A DNA stretch of 31,197 nucleotides from DATNPH01 sp036703315 (GCA_036703315.1 DATNPH010000079.1:1-31197); one strand, 5' to 3'. Counted from the stretch's first letter, positions 7,878 to 15,958 are shown. Translations and numbers: made by a program. The notes: generated by a model not told the origin, from the letters alone.

Positions 7878-8804
7878 ATGAACCGCTCAACTCATTGTTT
7901 TGTCAAACCCACTTTATTCCTAACAACTCTTTTGGGAAGCTTTCTTTTGGGTAGCTGTAGCGCTCAGAACTCTGCTCAAGTTCAAGAGAAACAAGCTCAA
8001 GTATTAATGTCAAGTCCAGCTCAAGCGCCAGCAGCCAATGACGCCAGCATGACGAAGGCACCAGCAGCCAGCCAAGTACCGCAATCTCGCCCTCAACTTG
8101 TCAAAACAGCTGAAATTGCTCTCGTCGTCAACTCTATTGATAAAAGTCTTAGAGAAGTCTCACAAATCGTGAGCCAACAACGGGGAGATGTACTCGGGTT
8201 ACAGGATGACAAACCTCAGAGCGGTAACCGTCGTCCAACAGCATCCATGCGTATTCGGGTGCCGCAAGCGCAGCTGGAAACTACCCTCGATGCCTTAGCT
8301 AAACTAGGAACTGTACAGCGTCGCAAGCTGAGTGCTGAAGACGTTACCACTCAACTTGTAGATATCCAGGCACGGCTGCGAAATTTGCGGCAAACGGAAA
8401 GCTCATTGCTCCAGATTATGAAGCGATCGGGTTCTGTGGGAGATGTTCTCAAAGTAACCCAAGAACTCAGTAAAGTAAGAGAATCCATTGAGCAGATTGA
8501 CGCACAACTAAAAAACTTAACGAATCGAGTTGCCTACTCTACCATCAATTTGCAATTGCAAGCTGCTGTTTCTAGTACAACCTCTCAGCCACCTCTGGAT
8601 TCACAAGTACAAAACACTTGGAGCAATGCCACTCAATCGGTTGGTGAACTGACAAACGGCTTACTCAAATTAGCAATATGGCTGGTGGCATACAGTCCCT
8701 ATTTTCTGTTGTTAGGAGGTGCAATTTGGTTAGGCTACATTCGACGCAAAAAGCAGCCGTCTAAACCAACAACATCAACTTCTGATTCAGAGCTGACATC
8801 TTGA
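7878..8804 (+). CDS. DUF4349 lipoprotein with C-terminal membrane helix
   Basis: The 308-residue protein has a lipoprotein signal with lipobox LGSC (Cys27), then a low-complexity Gln/Ala/Pro linker (about 28-70). The DUF4349 domain (about 75-235) contains the LVKTAEIALVV strand, a MRIRVPQAQLETTLDAL block and a coiled coil (VDIQARLRNLRQTESSLL, then VLKVTQELSKVRESIEQ). A C-terminal transmembrane helix (about 265-288, SPYFLLLGGAIWLGY) is followed by RRKK. The double anchoring puts the domain outside the cytoplasmic membrane. The family has no firm biochemical role. The ATG at 7878 gives the full signal peptide. It is transcribed away from the minus-strand pair at 8836-9410. Confidence 0.85.
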   Translation: MNRSTHCFVKPTLFLTTLLGSFLLGSCSAQNSAQVQEKQAQVLMSSPAQAPAANDASMTKAPAASQVPQSRPQLVKTAEIALVVNSIDKSLREVSQIVSQQRGDVLGLQDDKPQSGNRRPTASMRIRVPQAQLETTLDALAKLGTVQRRKLSAEDVTTQLVDIQARLRNLRQTESSLLQIMKRSGSVGDVLKVTQELSKVRESIEQIDAQLKNLTNRVAYSTINLQLQAAVSSTTSQPPLDSQVQNTWSNATQSVGELTNGLLKLAIWLVAYSPYFLLLGGAIWLGYIRRKKQPSKPTTSTSDSELTS

Positions 8805-8835
8805 CACTGCAAGCCCTTGTCAATCGATTGCACTA

Positions 8836-9195
8836 TTAGAGATGAGCCTTCTGATCTGAGAGTCTAGCTGCTGAAACCGCACGCATTAAATCGTTGGGAT
8901 TTAGCTGGCTTGGTCTGGGGGAAAATAGAATGTTATCGCTCAGGTTCCAACCCATCTCGCGCTTGCTCAAGATTCGCAGTAGTTTGTCTAAGTCTACAGT
9001 GCTGCCTGACTGGGTAAATGTGTAAGCGTAGTCAGTGTTGTTCATTGCCTGCGAGATAACCGCGATCGGAGCGTAAGCTTTGAAGACGAAATCCAGCAGG
9101 AGCTTTAATCTGTCTTTTGGTAACTGTGAGTGAGTAACAATCTCGCAGATGTCACCGTGTGCCCAAAAAGTGAAACTCTCGCTGATTGTCATCAT
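8836..9195 (-). CDS. Hypothetical protein, second gene of an overlapping pair
   Basis: I do not recognise this 119-residue soluble protein. It contains a hydrophobic helical stretch (LKLLLDFVFKAYAPIAVISQAM, about 30-51) and an Asn/Asp/Arg-rich C-terminus (NPNDLMRAVSAARLSDQK). It has no membrane signature long enough to be convincing and no known catalytic motif. Its first ATG (9193-9195) overlaps the upstream stop in an ATGA arrangement, so the two are surely co-transcribed and translationally coupled. A second ATG follows immediately. The tight pairing of two small proteins suggests physical partners. A toxin-antitoxin role is possible but unsupported by any motif. Confidence 0.7.
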   Translation of the reverse strand: MMTISESFTFWAHGDICEIVTHSQLPKDRLKLLLDFVFKAYAPIAVISQAMNNTDYAYTFTQSGSTVDLDKLLRILSKREMGWNLSDNILFSPRPSQLNPNDLMRAVSAARLSDQKAHL

Positions 9196-9410
9196 TTCTC
9201 TCCTTCTTCATCGCTGGCATCCTGTTTGTCTTTTTGGAGCTGCTGAAGGCATAGATCGATTTTGCTCTTAGCCAGGTTCAGGTTTTGTTCGGCTCCCTCA
9301 AAATCTTTTCGCAAATGTCTGTAAGCAGCGCTTTGTAGCGTGTTTTGAGCGTCAGGAATGAGGAAATTCCTGAGTGTAGAAAGTTCCTCCTCGTCCTCTT
9401 CGTTCGGCAT
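9192..9410 (-). CDS. Small acidic helical hypothetical protein, first gene of pair
   Basis: This 72-residue protein is strongly acidic at both ends (MPNEEDEEEL and DASDEEGEK) with a central helical, TPR-like stretch (AAYRHLRKDFEGAEQNLNLAKSKIDLCLQQL). The ATG at 9410 has AGGG about 8 bases upstream. Its stop overlaps the start of the following gene by four bases. The function is unknown. Its charge and helix content fit a small partner or chaperone for the 119-residue protein encoded next. Confidence 0.7.
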   Translation of the reverse strand: MPNEEDEEELSTLRNFLIPDAQNTLQSAAYRHLRKDFEGAEQNLNLAKSKIDLCLQQLQKDKQDASDEEGEK

Positions 9411-9713
9411 GATGCACCCTAAGATCTGCTGAGGAAAGATTACCAGAATGTAGTTGAGAATGCGATCGCTCTTCTGTTTATTACACGGTTTTGTGAGCCA
9501 GTTTTAGGGAAGCCGTCAGAATGACTCGGTAGCGATCGCCTCTCCTAATCATCCATGATGCTGAGAGTCATCACGATGAATGAGAGTAAGTGCGTATTAA
9601 TTCAAAGAGCCCTGTGTCTTGGTGGTAGGTCGTAGGTAGTAGGTTTTAGGGGAACCTGACCCAGACGCGTGAAAAATTAGGGTTTTGGGTTCCTTGTAGA
9701 GCTTTCTGGCTCC

Positions 9714-9748
9714 CTACCACCTAACACCTATCACCTAACACCTAACCC
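9714..9748 (+). repeat. Heptamer array (CTAACAC-type) x5
   Basis: Five tandem heptamers (CTACCAC, CTAACAC, CTATCAC, CTAACAC, CTAACCC) form a typical cyanobacterial STRR downstream of sqdX. Confidence 0.85.
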
Positions 9749-9777
9749 CTCCGTTAACGAGGCGGAATAATCTTACT

Positions 9778-9800
9778 CCCCTCCCCGTTGCGGGGAGGGG
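9778..9800 (-). terminator. Strong GC hairpin downstream of sqdX
   Basis: A perfect 10-bp stem CCCCTCCCCG / CGGGGAGGGG with a 3-base loop lies 62 bases past the sqdX stop. The minus strand continues with AGTAAGATTATT, not a clean T-run. It may end the sqdB-sqdX transcript or be a copy of a dispersed GC-rich repeat. Confidence 0.5.
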
Positions 9801-9861
9801 CTGGGGGCGGGGTTCCAAGATTTTTGCAAGAGACCTCCTGAATGTACAACAGGCGAAGATA

Positions 9862-10995
9862 TCACGCCGCTGAGGACATTGAGTCGGAGATAACCACGGC
9901 TCTGTAGTAGTTTTGCAACTGGCGTGTGGCAGATGCCCAACTCCAACGTTCTGCTTCTGCTCTTGCGTTTTGACGTAGGGTTTCCCGTTCTTGTTGCTGT
10001 TCTAAGAGGCGCACAGTAGCCGCTATAGCTCCGTTCTCATCTGCTGGGTCAAATAGATACCCATTCACGCCATCCGTTACGATGTCGGGAATTCCTCCAG
10101 AACGTGCCGCCACAACTGGGCAACCGGCTGCCATAGCTTCTAGCAATACCAATCCCAACGTTTCTGTTCGGGAGGGAAAGACAAAGGCATCAGCAGAAGC
10201 AAAAGCAGAACCCAGTTCTTTACCAGTTAGGTAGCCAACAAAATGAGTCGGCGTCCCAGCAAAGTGTTTTTCCAAAGCACTGCGATTAGGGCCATCGCCA
10301 ACTAAAGCAAGACGAGCATCGGGAATTGCTTCTAGGACTGGTTTAATGCGTTCAATTTCTTTTTCAGCGCCAAGTCGCCCGACGTAGAGGAGAAGAGGAC
10401 TTTCTGGATGTCCTTGGGAGAGGTGCGATCGCATTTCCTCCGATGCCAACTCTGGATAAAACGTCTCTGTATCTACACCTCGCTGCCACAAGTCCAACCG
10501 TTCGATCCCATGTTCGTGCAATTGCTGTACCATCGCTGTCGAGGTACACAAATTCAGCTGAGCTTGATTGTGACTAGCTTTAATCAACTCCCACATGACA
10601 CCCTCCAGCATACCCAGTCCATAGTGATGGAGGTACTGGGGTAGATGCGTGTGGTAAGACGCAACCAAGGGAATTTGCATCATCTTTGCATAATAGAGAC
10701 CAGCCAACCCCAATACAGCAGGGTTGACTACATGAATCAAATCTGGCTTAAATTTCTCCAAAGCCACACCAATAGATGGTCGTGGCAAAGCTAGTTTCAG
10801 CTCTGGATAGAGCGGCAGGGGAAAGCCAGAGACTCCGTAAATTTTTGCTCCCTTATATTCTTTGAGTCCGCCATCTGGCGAGACAACTAGCACTTGGTCA
10901 CCGTTACGCTGCAAGTGTTCGACCGTGTGGCGCAACCGTGTGACAATGCCATCAACTTTAGGCAAAAAAGTTTCAGTAAATAAAGCTATTCGCAT
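9862..10995 (-). CDS. sqdX: Sulfoquinovosyltransferase SqdX (GT4)
   Basis: The 377-residue glycosyltransferase has two Rossmann-like domains. It moves sulfoquinovose from UDP-sulfoquinovose to diacylglycerol, the last step of sulfolipid (SQDG) synthesis at the inner or thylakoid membrane. Visible features are the N-terminus MRIALFTETFLPKVDGI, the ASYHTHLP segment, WQRGVDTETFYP, and the GT4 donor-site EX7E motif in SRTETLGLVLLEA followed by AGCPVVA. The assignment as SqdX rather than a generic GT4 rests on these blocks together with sqdB directly upstream on the same strand. The region before its ATG is a heptamer array and lacks a Shine-Dalgarno site. Translation may therefore depend on an unusual initiation mode or on the sqdB transcript. 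Confidence 0.92.
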   Translation of the reverse strand: MRIALFTETFLPKVDGIVTRLRHTVEHLQRNGDQVLVVSPDGGLKEYKGAKIYGVSGFPLPLYPELKLALPRPSIGVALEKFKPDLIHVVNPAVLGLAGLYYAKMMQIPLVASYHTHLPQYLHHYGLGMLEGVMWELIKASHNQAQLNLCTSTAMVQQLHEHGIERLDLWQRGVDTETFYPELASEEMRSHLSQGHPESPLLLYVGRLGAEKEIERIKPVLEAIPDARLALVGDGPNRSALEKHFAGTPTHFVGYLTGKELGSAFASADAFVFPSRTETLGLVLLEAMAAGCPVVAARSGGIPDIVTDGVNGYLFDPADENGAIAATVRLLEQQQERETLRQNARAEAERWSWASATRQLQNYYRAVVISDSMSSAA

Positions 10996-10996
10996 G

Positions 10997-11039
10997 ATTG
11001 GTCATTGGTGCATTGGTCATTGGTCATTGGTCATCGGTT
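10997..11039 (+). repeat. Heptamer array (ATTGGTC)n against the sqdX start
   Basis: Four exact ATTGGTC units (10997-11003, 11012-11032) plus variant units fill the bases just upstream of the minus-strand sqdX ATG at 10995. They occupy the place where a ribosome site would be. Confidence 0.85.
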
Positions 11040-11077
11040 ATTTAGTCATTAATAATTTGTTGCTGGTTATGGTCGAA

Positions 11078-11127
11078 CCACACAACCAACAACCAACAAC
11101 AAACAACTAATGGCGAATGACTAATGA
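11078..11127 (+). repeat. Heptamer-like repeats directly after sqdB stop
   Basis: Runs of AACAACC-type and ATGACTA-type units fill the rest of the sqdB-sqdX spacer and end at the sqdB stop codon. The spacer is almost wholly made of STRR sequence. Confidence 0.7.
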
Positions 11128-12279
11128 CTATCTCCGCCAATTAACTTTGGGTAGGATTTGATTCTTATCGACGCGGTGCTGATACTTATTGGCAAAGTTG
11201 AGCAAAGAATCGAGTAGAGAATCTGAGAGATAGTGAGGCTGTAAGCCAAGACTTAAAAGACTGGTGTTCTTGGCATAGAAGTAGTGTTCTTCCTTCTCGA
11301 TTCTGGGGTTCTCAATGTGGTTGATGATTACATCAAATCCCATTTTTGTACTGGCGTTCTGCACCATCACGGCTAAATCGCCGACACTGAAGAGTTCAGT
11401 GAACTGGTTGAAAACACGAAATTGACCGGGTTCGGCTGGGTTAGCGATCGCAATTTCTACACACCTTACCGTATCCCGAATATCCAAAAAGCCACGAGTT
11501 TGACCACCCTTACCATAAACGGTTAACGGATAACCAGTGGCTGCCTGGATACAGAAGCGGTTAAGGGCTGTACCAAAAACGCCGTCATAGTCTAAGCGGT
11601 TGATCAGTAACTCGTCCATACCCGTTTCTTCGGTCAGAACACCATACACCACCCCCTGATTCAAGTCAGTAGCCCGTAAACCCCAAATCTTGCAGGCAAA
11701 GTGGATGTTGTGGCTGTCGTGGACTTTACTGAGATGGTAAAAAGAGCCAGGTTGCTTGGGATAGGGCAGGGTATCCTTGCGCCCATTGTGTTCAATGGTG
11801 ATATACCCTTCTTCGATATCAATATTGGGTGTGCCATACTCACCCATCGTTCCCAGTTTCACCAAATGGCAATCTGGAAACTCATGTCGCATCGCATACA
11901 GGATATTCAGCGTCCCCACGACATTATTGACTTGGGTCATAACAGCGTGTTCTCGATCAATCATTGAGAAGGGAGCGGAACGCTGTTCGCCAAAGTGGAC
12001 AACTGCCTCTGGCTCAAATTGGCGCATCGCCTTGCTGAGAAACTCATAGTTGGTGATGTCGCCAACAAACAAGTCAATAGATTTGCCTGTAAGGTCACGC
12101 CAACGTTGAAGTCGTTGCTGAATTGGGGCAATTGGGGTGAGGGTCTGAACACCTAGTTCCAAATCCCAGTGACGGCGCACTAAGCTATCTATGATGCCGA
12201 CCTCGTACCCTTTGTTGGAAAGATAGAGCGCGGTTGCCCAACCGCAATAACCATCGCCACCAATAACTAGGACTTTCAT
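11128..12279 (-). CDS. sqdB: UDP-sulfoquinovose synthase SqdB
   Basis: The 383-residue short-chain dehydrogenase-type enzyme converts UDP-glucose and sulfite to UDP-sulfoquinovose, the donor for sulfolipid. It shows the NAD-binding GGDGYCG (7-13), the family-specific RRHWDLELG (35-43), the HFGEQRSAPFSM loop, and the catalytic triad Thr144 (LGTMGEYG), Tyr181 and Lys185 (SFYHLSK). Its length and motifs match plant SQD1 and cyanobacterial SqdB closely. It is the first gene of the sqdB-sqdX pair, with a 132-base repeat-filled spacer. SQDG supports photosystem II and phosphate-poor growth, and no Pho box could be assigned upstream by eye. Confidence 0.97.
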   Translation of the reverse strand: MKVLVIGGDGYCGWATALYLSNKGYEVGIIDSLVRRHWDLELGVQTLTPIAPIQQRLQRWRDLTGKSIDLFVGDITNYEFLSKAMRQFEPEAVVHFGEQRSAPFSMIDREHAVMTQVNNVVGTLNILYAMRHEFPDCHLVKLGTMGEYGTPNIDIEEGYITIEHNGRKDTLPYPKQPGSFYHLSKVHDSHNIHFACKIWGLRATDLNQGVVYGVLTEETGMDELLINRLDYDGVFGTALNRFCIQAATGYPLTVYGKGGQTRGFLDIRDTVRCVEIAIANPAEPGQFRVFNQFTELFSVGDLAVMVQNASTKMGFDVIINHIENPRIEKEEHYFYAKNTSLLSLGLQPHYLSDSLLDSLLNFANKYQHRVDKNQILPKVNWRR

Positions 12280-12752
12280 AACTTGTATTGATAAATCTTA
12301 TTTGCCGCTACTCGGTAAATTTACCAGGTTTGGGAGCCTTTAAACCATGTAATGTAATTTATATAACCGCAGTAATGTTATGCAAATTACACTCGTGAGC
12401 TAGCCTAGGGAGCCACACTCAACCCGTATTAATAAGCATCTTTCATAGATTTCATTCCTACTTTCATCATCACCCGTTGGGATGATAAGTTAGTAGGCTC
12501 TATGATTGCTGCAATACGCTCAAGTTTTTTGGCCTTACCCGGCATTGCTAAGCTGTTTCGCATTTAAGAAAGCATACATGCAGCAGCCATGAGTCTTGCG
12601 ACTATTAAATTTCCCCTTTTTGACTTTTAACTTTTAACTTGCTTAGCACGATCAGGCACTTATTCTGATGTGAAGTGTTGGATGATTTGATAGTTGTATT
12701 TGGCAAAAGCACACTATGCAATTGCCAGTTGTTCTAGAGTCAAATCATTTTA
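12280..12752. other. Intergenic region, no gene seen
   Basis: The 473 bases between sqdB and cpcT hold a small hairpin (near 12466-12484, CATCACCC / GGGATGAT with a bulge) and a CTTTTAA-type heptamer pair near 12623-12640. I see no convincing reading frame, tRNA or riboswitch. The first 150 bases should include the sqdB promoter. Confidence 0.5.
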
Positions 12753-13343
12753 TTAAAGTTTTACCTCATCAGCAAAACTAGCCCAACGGACAAAGTGAAA
12801 CGCTCCTGCCACAGACCCCCAGACATGCTCATCCGTTTCTGGGTCGCGACCCCGGTCACGACTGATGAATTTGTCTTGGTCAATCTCAAAGCTACTGTCA
12901 AGATAGGTTTCTTTCCCTTTACGAATGACCTTGCAACACTTACCGGGTTCAACTCGACCGTTGAAGCTTTGCCCTGCCCATTCAACAATCATGTTGCAGC
13001 CAGGAAGTTTCTCCAACTGGTCGATTTTTAAGAGTTCCAGGCGTTTGAGGTCACGGGAGGCTCCGTAGAATTGTGTTTCGTCTTTGACGATGTAGTTTTC
13101 AATTTCGATATGCTCGCCTACCTCAACTAACTTCAAAACTCGCACTCGATAAGGGTCATTCAGCATATAGTCATAGGCTTGTTCGACAAAGAAACTGACT
13201 CCATCAAGCAGTGACAGAGGCAGAGGACGCATACAGACACGGATGTGGGCGTACATCGGGGGATTTTCAAAAGCCTGTAGCTGGTTGCTAAAGTCAGCTG
13301 CCATCCAACGGGCTAGGGTGGCAATATCAGTAGAATGCGTCAT
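12753..13343 (-). CDS. cpcT: CpcT/CpeT-family phycobilin lyase
   Basis: The 196-residue protein attaches phycocyanobilin to a conserved cysteine of a phycobiliprotein beta subunit. For CpcT this is Cys153 of phycocyanin beta. Family blocks seen are LARWMAADFSNQLQAFENPP near the N-terminus, MRPLPLSLLDGVSFFVEQ, AYDYMLNDPYRVRVLKL (about 56-72), GCNMIVEW, GRVEPGKCC and the C-terminal GSVAGAFHFVRW. The length is normal for CpcT (about 195-200). CpeT, which acts on phycoerythrin, belongs to the same family, so substrate choice is inferred. It is a single gene, divergent from def, and shows that the organism builds phycobilisomes. Confidence 0.9.
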   Translation of the reverse strand: MTHSTDIATLARWMAADFSNQLQAFENPPMYAHIRVCMRPLPLSLLDGVSFFVEQAYDYMLNDPYRVRVLKLVEVGEHIEIENYIVKDETQFYGASRDLKRLELLKIDQLEKLPGCNMIVEWAGQSFNGRVEPGKCCKVIRKGKETYLDSSFEIDQDKFISRDRGRDPETDEHVWGSVAGAFHFVRWASFADEVKL

Positions 13344-13604
13344 TTATAAACTCAGAATTCTCATCAAACTTCATCAATAATTGTAAAACTCAGGCTGATC
13401 CCAACAAAAGAGGGGAAGGTAGGGAAGTTGGGAAACGTAGAGAAGACGCAGAAGTTATCTCCTCATCTTCCTCATCTGCCTGTCCTAATTACCAAGGCAG
13501 TATTTTCACCTGGCTAGGTGGGTAAACCCCAAATGCTTGAACAGATAGAACTGTTAGTATTGATGTAAACTGCACTGTTACAAATTTATCTGTACTCACT
13601 CCCC

Positions 13605-14168
13605 ATGACTTCTACTGTTGTCGTCGAAAAGAAAAAGTTAGAAAATCCACCATTAAAGATTCATTATCTAGGCGATCGCGTCCTGCGTCAGCCAGCTAAG
13701 CGTGTTGCCAAAGTAGACCAGAGCATCCGGCAGTTGGCTCAGGAAATGCTGCAAACTATGTACAGTGCTGATGGTATTGGTCTGGCCGCGCCTCAGGTAG
13801 GGGTGAACAAGCAAGTTATAGTAATTGACTGTGAACCGGATAATCCACAAAACCCACCACTGGTTTTAATTAATCCAGTGATCAAGCGTTTTGGTCGTAC
13901 CCCCTGTAACTATCAAGAAGGTTGTCTGAGCGTTCCGGGTGTCTATATGGACGTCGCACGTCCAGAAGAGATTGAAGTGGCTTACAAAGATGAGAACGGA
14001 CGTCCCCAAACCATCAAGGCTACAGGGATATTATCCCGCGCCATCCAGCACGAAATTGACCACCTCAATGGGGTAATGTTTGTGGATCGTGTGGAAAATA
14101 ACATAGCTTTGACAGAGGAACTCAAAAAACACGGCTTCTCTGCTCAAGCCGTTAAACCAATCGATTAG
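13605..14168 (+). CDS. def: Peptide deformylase
   Basis: The 187-residue enzyme removes the formyl group from the N-terminal methionine of new proteins in the cytosol. All three metal-site motifs are present: GIGLAAPQ (57-64), EGCLS with metal ligand Cys107, and HEIDH with ligands His149 and His153 and catalytic Glu150. The GCLS form and an N-terminal extension of about 15 residues match the type found in cyanobacteria and plastids. The ATG at 13605 is the only sensible start. A small membrane-protein gene follows 17 bases downstream and may be co-transcribed. Confidence 0.97.
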   Translation: MTSTVVVEKKKLENPPLKIHYLGDRVLRQPAKRVAKVDQSIRQLAQEMLQTMYSADGIGLAAPQVGVNKQVIVIDCEPDNPQNPPLVLINPVIKRFGRTPCNYQEGCLSVPGVYMDVARPEEIEVAYKDENGRPQTIKATGILSRAIQHEIDHLNGVMFVDRVENNIALTEELKKHGFSAQAVKPID

Positions 14169-14185
14169 GGGATCTGCTAAGAACC

Positions 14186-14383
14186 ATGATGACGCCGAAA
14201 AGTGGTCTATTTTTAATCGGTTCCTGCATTGCTGCGATCGCATCTGTTGGTTCAATTTTTGAACTTTCTTCTGGAAACCCTCAGTTAGGCTCATTGACTA
14301 CTGGGATTATCTTAGCCGCTGGTATCCCATTGACGGGTTTGTTTTTCTATGCGGCAGTTCGTGATGCTAGAGCAAATCAGTAA
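14186..14383 (+). CDS. Small two-helix membrane protein
   Basis: The 65-residue protein has two predicted transmembrane helices, about 7-25 (GLFLIGSCIAAIASVGSIF) and 36-57 (SLTTGIILAAGIPLTGLFFYAA), joined by a short polar loop. It ends in a charged tail (RDARANQ). I do not recognise a family. It begins 17 bases after def, so it is probably in the same transcript. Two adjacent ATG codons start it; the second could be the true start. Confidence 0.65.
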   Translation: MMTPKSGLFLIGSCIAAIASVGSIFELSSGNPQLGSLTTGIILAAGIPLTGLFFYAAVRDARANQ

Positions 14384-14412
14384 AGTTGTTTGTTATTTGT
14401 TGTTTGTTATTA

Positions 14413-14464
14413 ATTGTTCATAGCTCATGGTTGATTGGGGAATCGGAAAATTGCTATGAACAAT
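14413..14464. repeat. 12-bp inverted repeat
   Basis: ATTGTTCATAGC (14413-14424) and GCTATGAACAAT (14453-14464) are perfect inverted copies with a 28-base loop. They lie between the small membrane gene and the FHA-PrsW gene. The right arm runs into the heptamer repeats before the next start codon. Confidence 0.7.
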
Positions 14465-14497
14465 GAACGATGAACTAACAACGAATGACTAATGACT
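14458..14497 (+). repeat. Heptamer run (ATGAACN / AATGACT) at a start codon
   Basis: Tandem units ATGAACA, ATGAACG, ATGAACT, then AATGACT twice, run up to and include the proposed ATG (14492) of the FHA-PrsW gene. No Shine-Dalgarno sequence is present. Confidence 0.75.
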
Positions 14498-15865
14498 GGT
14501 CAAGTGTACAGTGGATTTCTGCGACAGCTGTCTACTGGGGGTACAGCTGTCCAGCTACTGCCCCCCTACAGCTTGCCTGAAAATCAGGAGGCGGTGATTG
14601 GGCGGGAACCAAGCTGCCAAATTGCTTTAGAGCCAATTCAATATGTCAACGTATCGCGCCGTCATGCTCTAATTCGCCCTCTTTCGGGGTTGGGAAATGA
14701 CCTACCTCGTTGGGAAATTTGTGACCTCAATAGTGCCAATGGTACCTATGTTAATGGACAGCTTTTGCGAGGCTGTCAGCCCTTACATATAGGCGATCGC
14801 ATTGAATTAGGTCAAGACGGACCCCAATTCATCTTTGAGTGCCAGTTCTACGCCAGCCCTATACCATCAGCACCACGCAACTTTACCGTCGCCGCTAATA
14901 TTCCTGTTACACCTACTGGTAGTGTAGGACACTCTCAGCCAGATTCTGTCACCTTTTCCCAACTGTTCCCTATCGCTTCAACGGGACGGGACTTAACTCA
15001 GAAAGCGTTCTTGGTACCAGGAATGCTGACGGTAGTCTTTGTGGTGTTGATGTTTGCTGCCGTTGGTGAACCCGTTGTGTTTAATCTGCTGCTTGCTGCC
15101 TATCTGGCAGGTGCGGCTTATGTCTTTGTTTACCAACTTTGCGGCAAGTCTAAACCCTGGTGGGTGTTATTGAGTTGTGCTATTGCCAGTGGATTACTCT
15201 TAGCCAGTCCACTCCTGCCGCTATTTATCACTATTTTTCGCCAGATTTTGCCTGGAAGCCTTCCAAATCAAGGGGAACAGATTAGCTTTCTATCTTTGCT
15301 GATCCGGATGTTTTTTGGCGCAGGATTGATGGAAGAGTTGCTCAAGGCATTGCCAGTGCTGGGGGTATATTTTCTGGGGTTACTGCTGGGTTCTCGTTGG
15401 CGAGAACAGATTGGAGTGTGGGAACCACTGGATGGCATTTTGTTAGGTGCCGCCTCGGCTGTTGGCTTTACGCTAATAGAAACGTTAGGGCAGTATGTCC
15501 CCAGCATCATTAACAATGTTACGCTGCAAGCCGGTGACGGAGCAGGTCAGCTGGCGGGATTGCAGTTGCTGATTCCCCGGATTCTCGGCTCCGTGGTAGG
15601 ACATATGGCTTATAGTGGCTATCTGGGCTATTTCATTGGATTGAGCGTCCTCAAGCCCAGTCAGCGTTGGCAGATTCTGGGCTTTGGTTATCTGTGTGCT
15701 GCAATTCTCCATGCCCTTTGGAATTCAACAGGATTTGTCAGTCCTTTACTCTTGGCAGTGGTTGGGATTTTGTCCTACGCCTTTTTAGCCGCAGCAATTC
15801 TTAAGGCAAGGGCACTTTCACCGACGCGATCACAAAATTTCGCTACTCGCTTTTTTGGAAACTAA
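14492..15865 (+). CDS. FHA domain fused to PrsW-type intramembrane protease
   Basis: The 457-residue protein has an N-terminal FHA domain (about 15-117) with its core residues GRE (38-40), SRRH (55-58) and NSANGTYVNG (80-89), which bind phosphothreonine peptides. A linker follows, then about eight hydrophobic helices (about 175-445). The second half carries the PrsW glutamic-protease signature: MEELLK with Glu281 and Glu282, a further Glu330 (FTLIE), His371 (VVGHMAY) and His407 (ILHALWN). PrsW cleaves membrane anti-sigma factors in Bacillus; here the substrate is unknown. The fusion suggests proteolysis steered by Ser/Thr kinase signals, which are common in cyanobacteria. The start codon lies in a heptamer repeat; GTG at 14504 is an alternative. 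Confidence 0.88.
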   Translation: MTGQVYSGFLRQLSTGGTAVQLLPPYSLPENQEAVIGREPSCQIALEPIQYVNVSRRHALIRPLSGLGNDLPRWEICDLNSANGTYVNGQLLRGCQPLHIGDRIELGQDGPQFIFECQFYASPIPSAPRNFTVAANIPVTPTGSVGHSQPDSVTFSQLFPIASTGRDLTQKAFLVPGMLTVVFVVLMFAAVGEPVVFNLLLAAYLAGAAYVFVYQLCGKSKPWWVLLSCAIASGLLLASPLLPLFITIFRQILPGSLPNQGEQISFLSLLIRMFFGAGLMEELLKALPVLGVYFLGLLLGSRWREQIGVWEPLDGILLGAASAVGFTLIETLGQYVPSIINNVTLQAGDGAGQLAGLQLLIPRILGSVVGHMAYSGYLGYFIGLSVLKPSQRWQILGFGYLCAAILHALWNSTGFVSPLLLAVVGILSYAFLAAAILKARALSPTRSQNFATRFFGN

Positions 15866-15900
15866 GCTGTTGCTCATTTAATTTGTATAGGGTTAGGGCT

Positions 15901-15958
15901 GGTAATTGGTAATTGGTAATTGGTAATTGGTAATTGGTAATTGGTAATTGGTAATTGG
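15901..15958 (+). repeat. Heptamer array (GGTAATT)x8
   Basis: Eight perfect tandem copies of GGTAATT are followed by GG. This is the longest STRR in the window. It lies between the convergent FHA-PrsW gene and the ferritin-like gene. The perfect copies suggest recent expansion by slippage. Confidence 0.97.

Larger units (their letters stand above)
9411..9861. other. Intergenic region with repeats, no gene seen
   Basis: The 451-base gap between sqdX and the small gene pair holds a GCGATCGC octamer (9462-9469), a related GCGATCGCC site near 9533, a GTAGGT-type run at 9621-9650, a five-unit heptamer array and a strong GC hairpin near sqdX. No coding signal of any length is convincing. Confidence 0.5.

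Noticed and set aside
8836..9410. Toxin-antitoxin pair
   Set aside because: Size and overlap fit, but no known toxin fold or DNA-binding antitoxin motif can be seen. I kept it as an unrecognised pair.
12280..12752. Hidden tRNA, riboswitch or small gene upstream of sqdB
   Set aside because: I found no T-loop-like GTTCGA segment, no known aptamer pattern and no open frame with a start signal.
15901..15958. CRISPR array
   Set aside because: Units are 7 bases with no spacers, and no cas gene is in the window. It is a heptamer STRR, as are the other arrays here.
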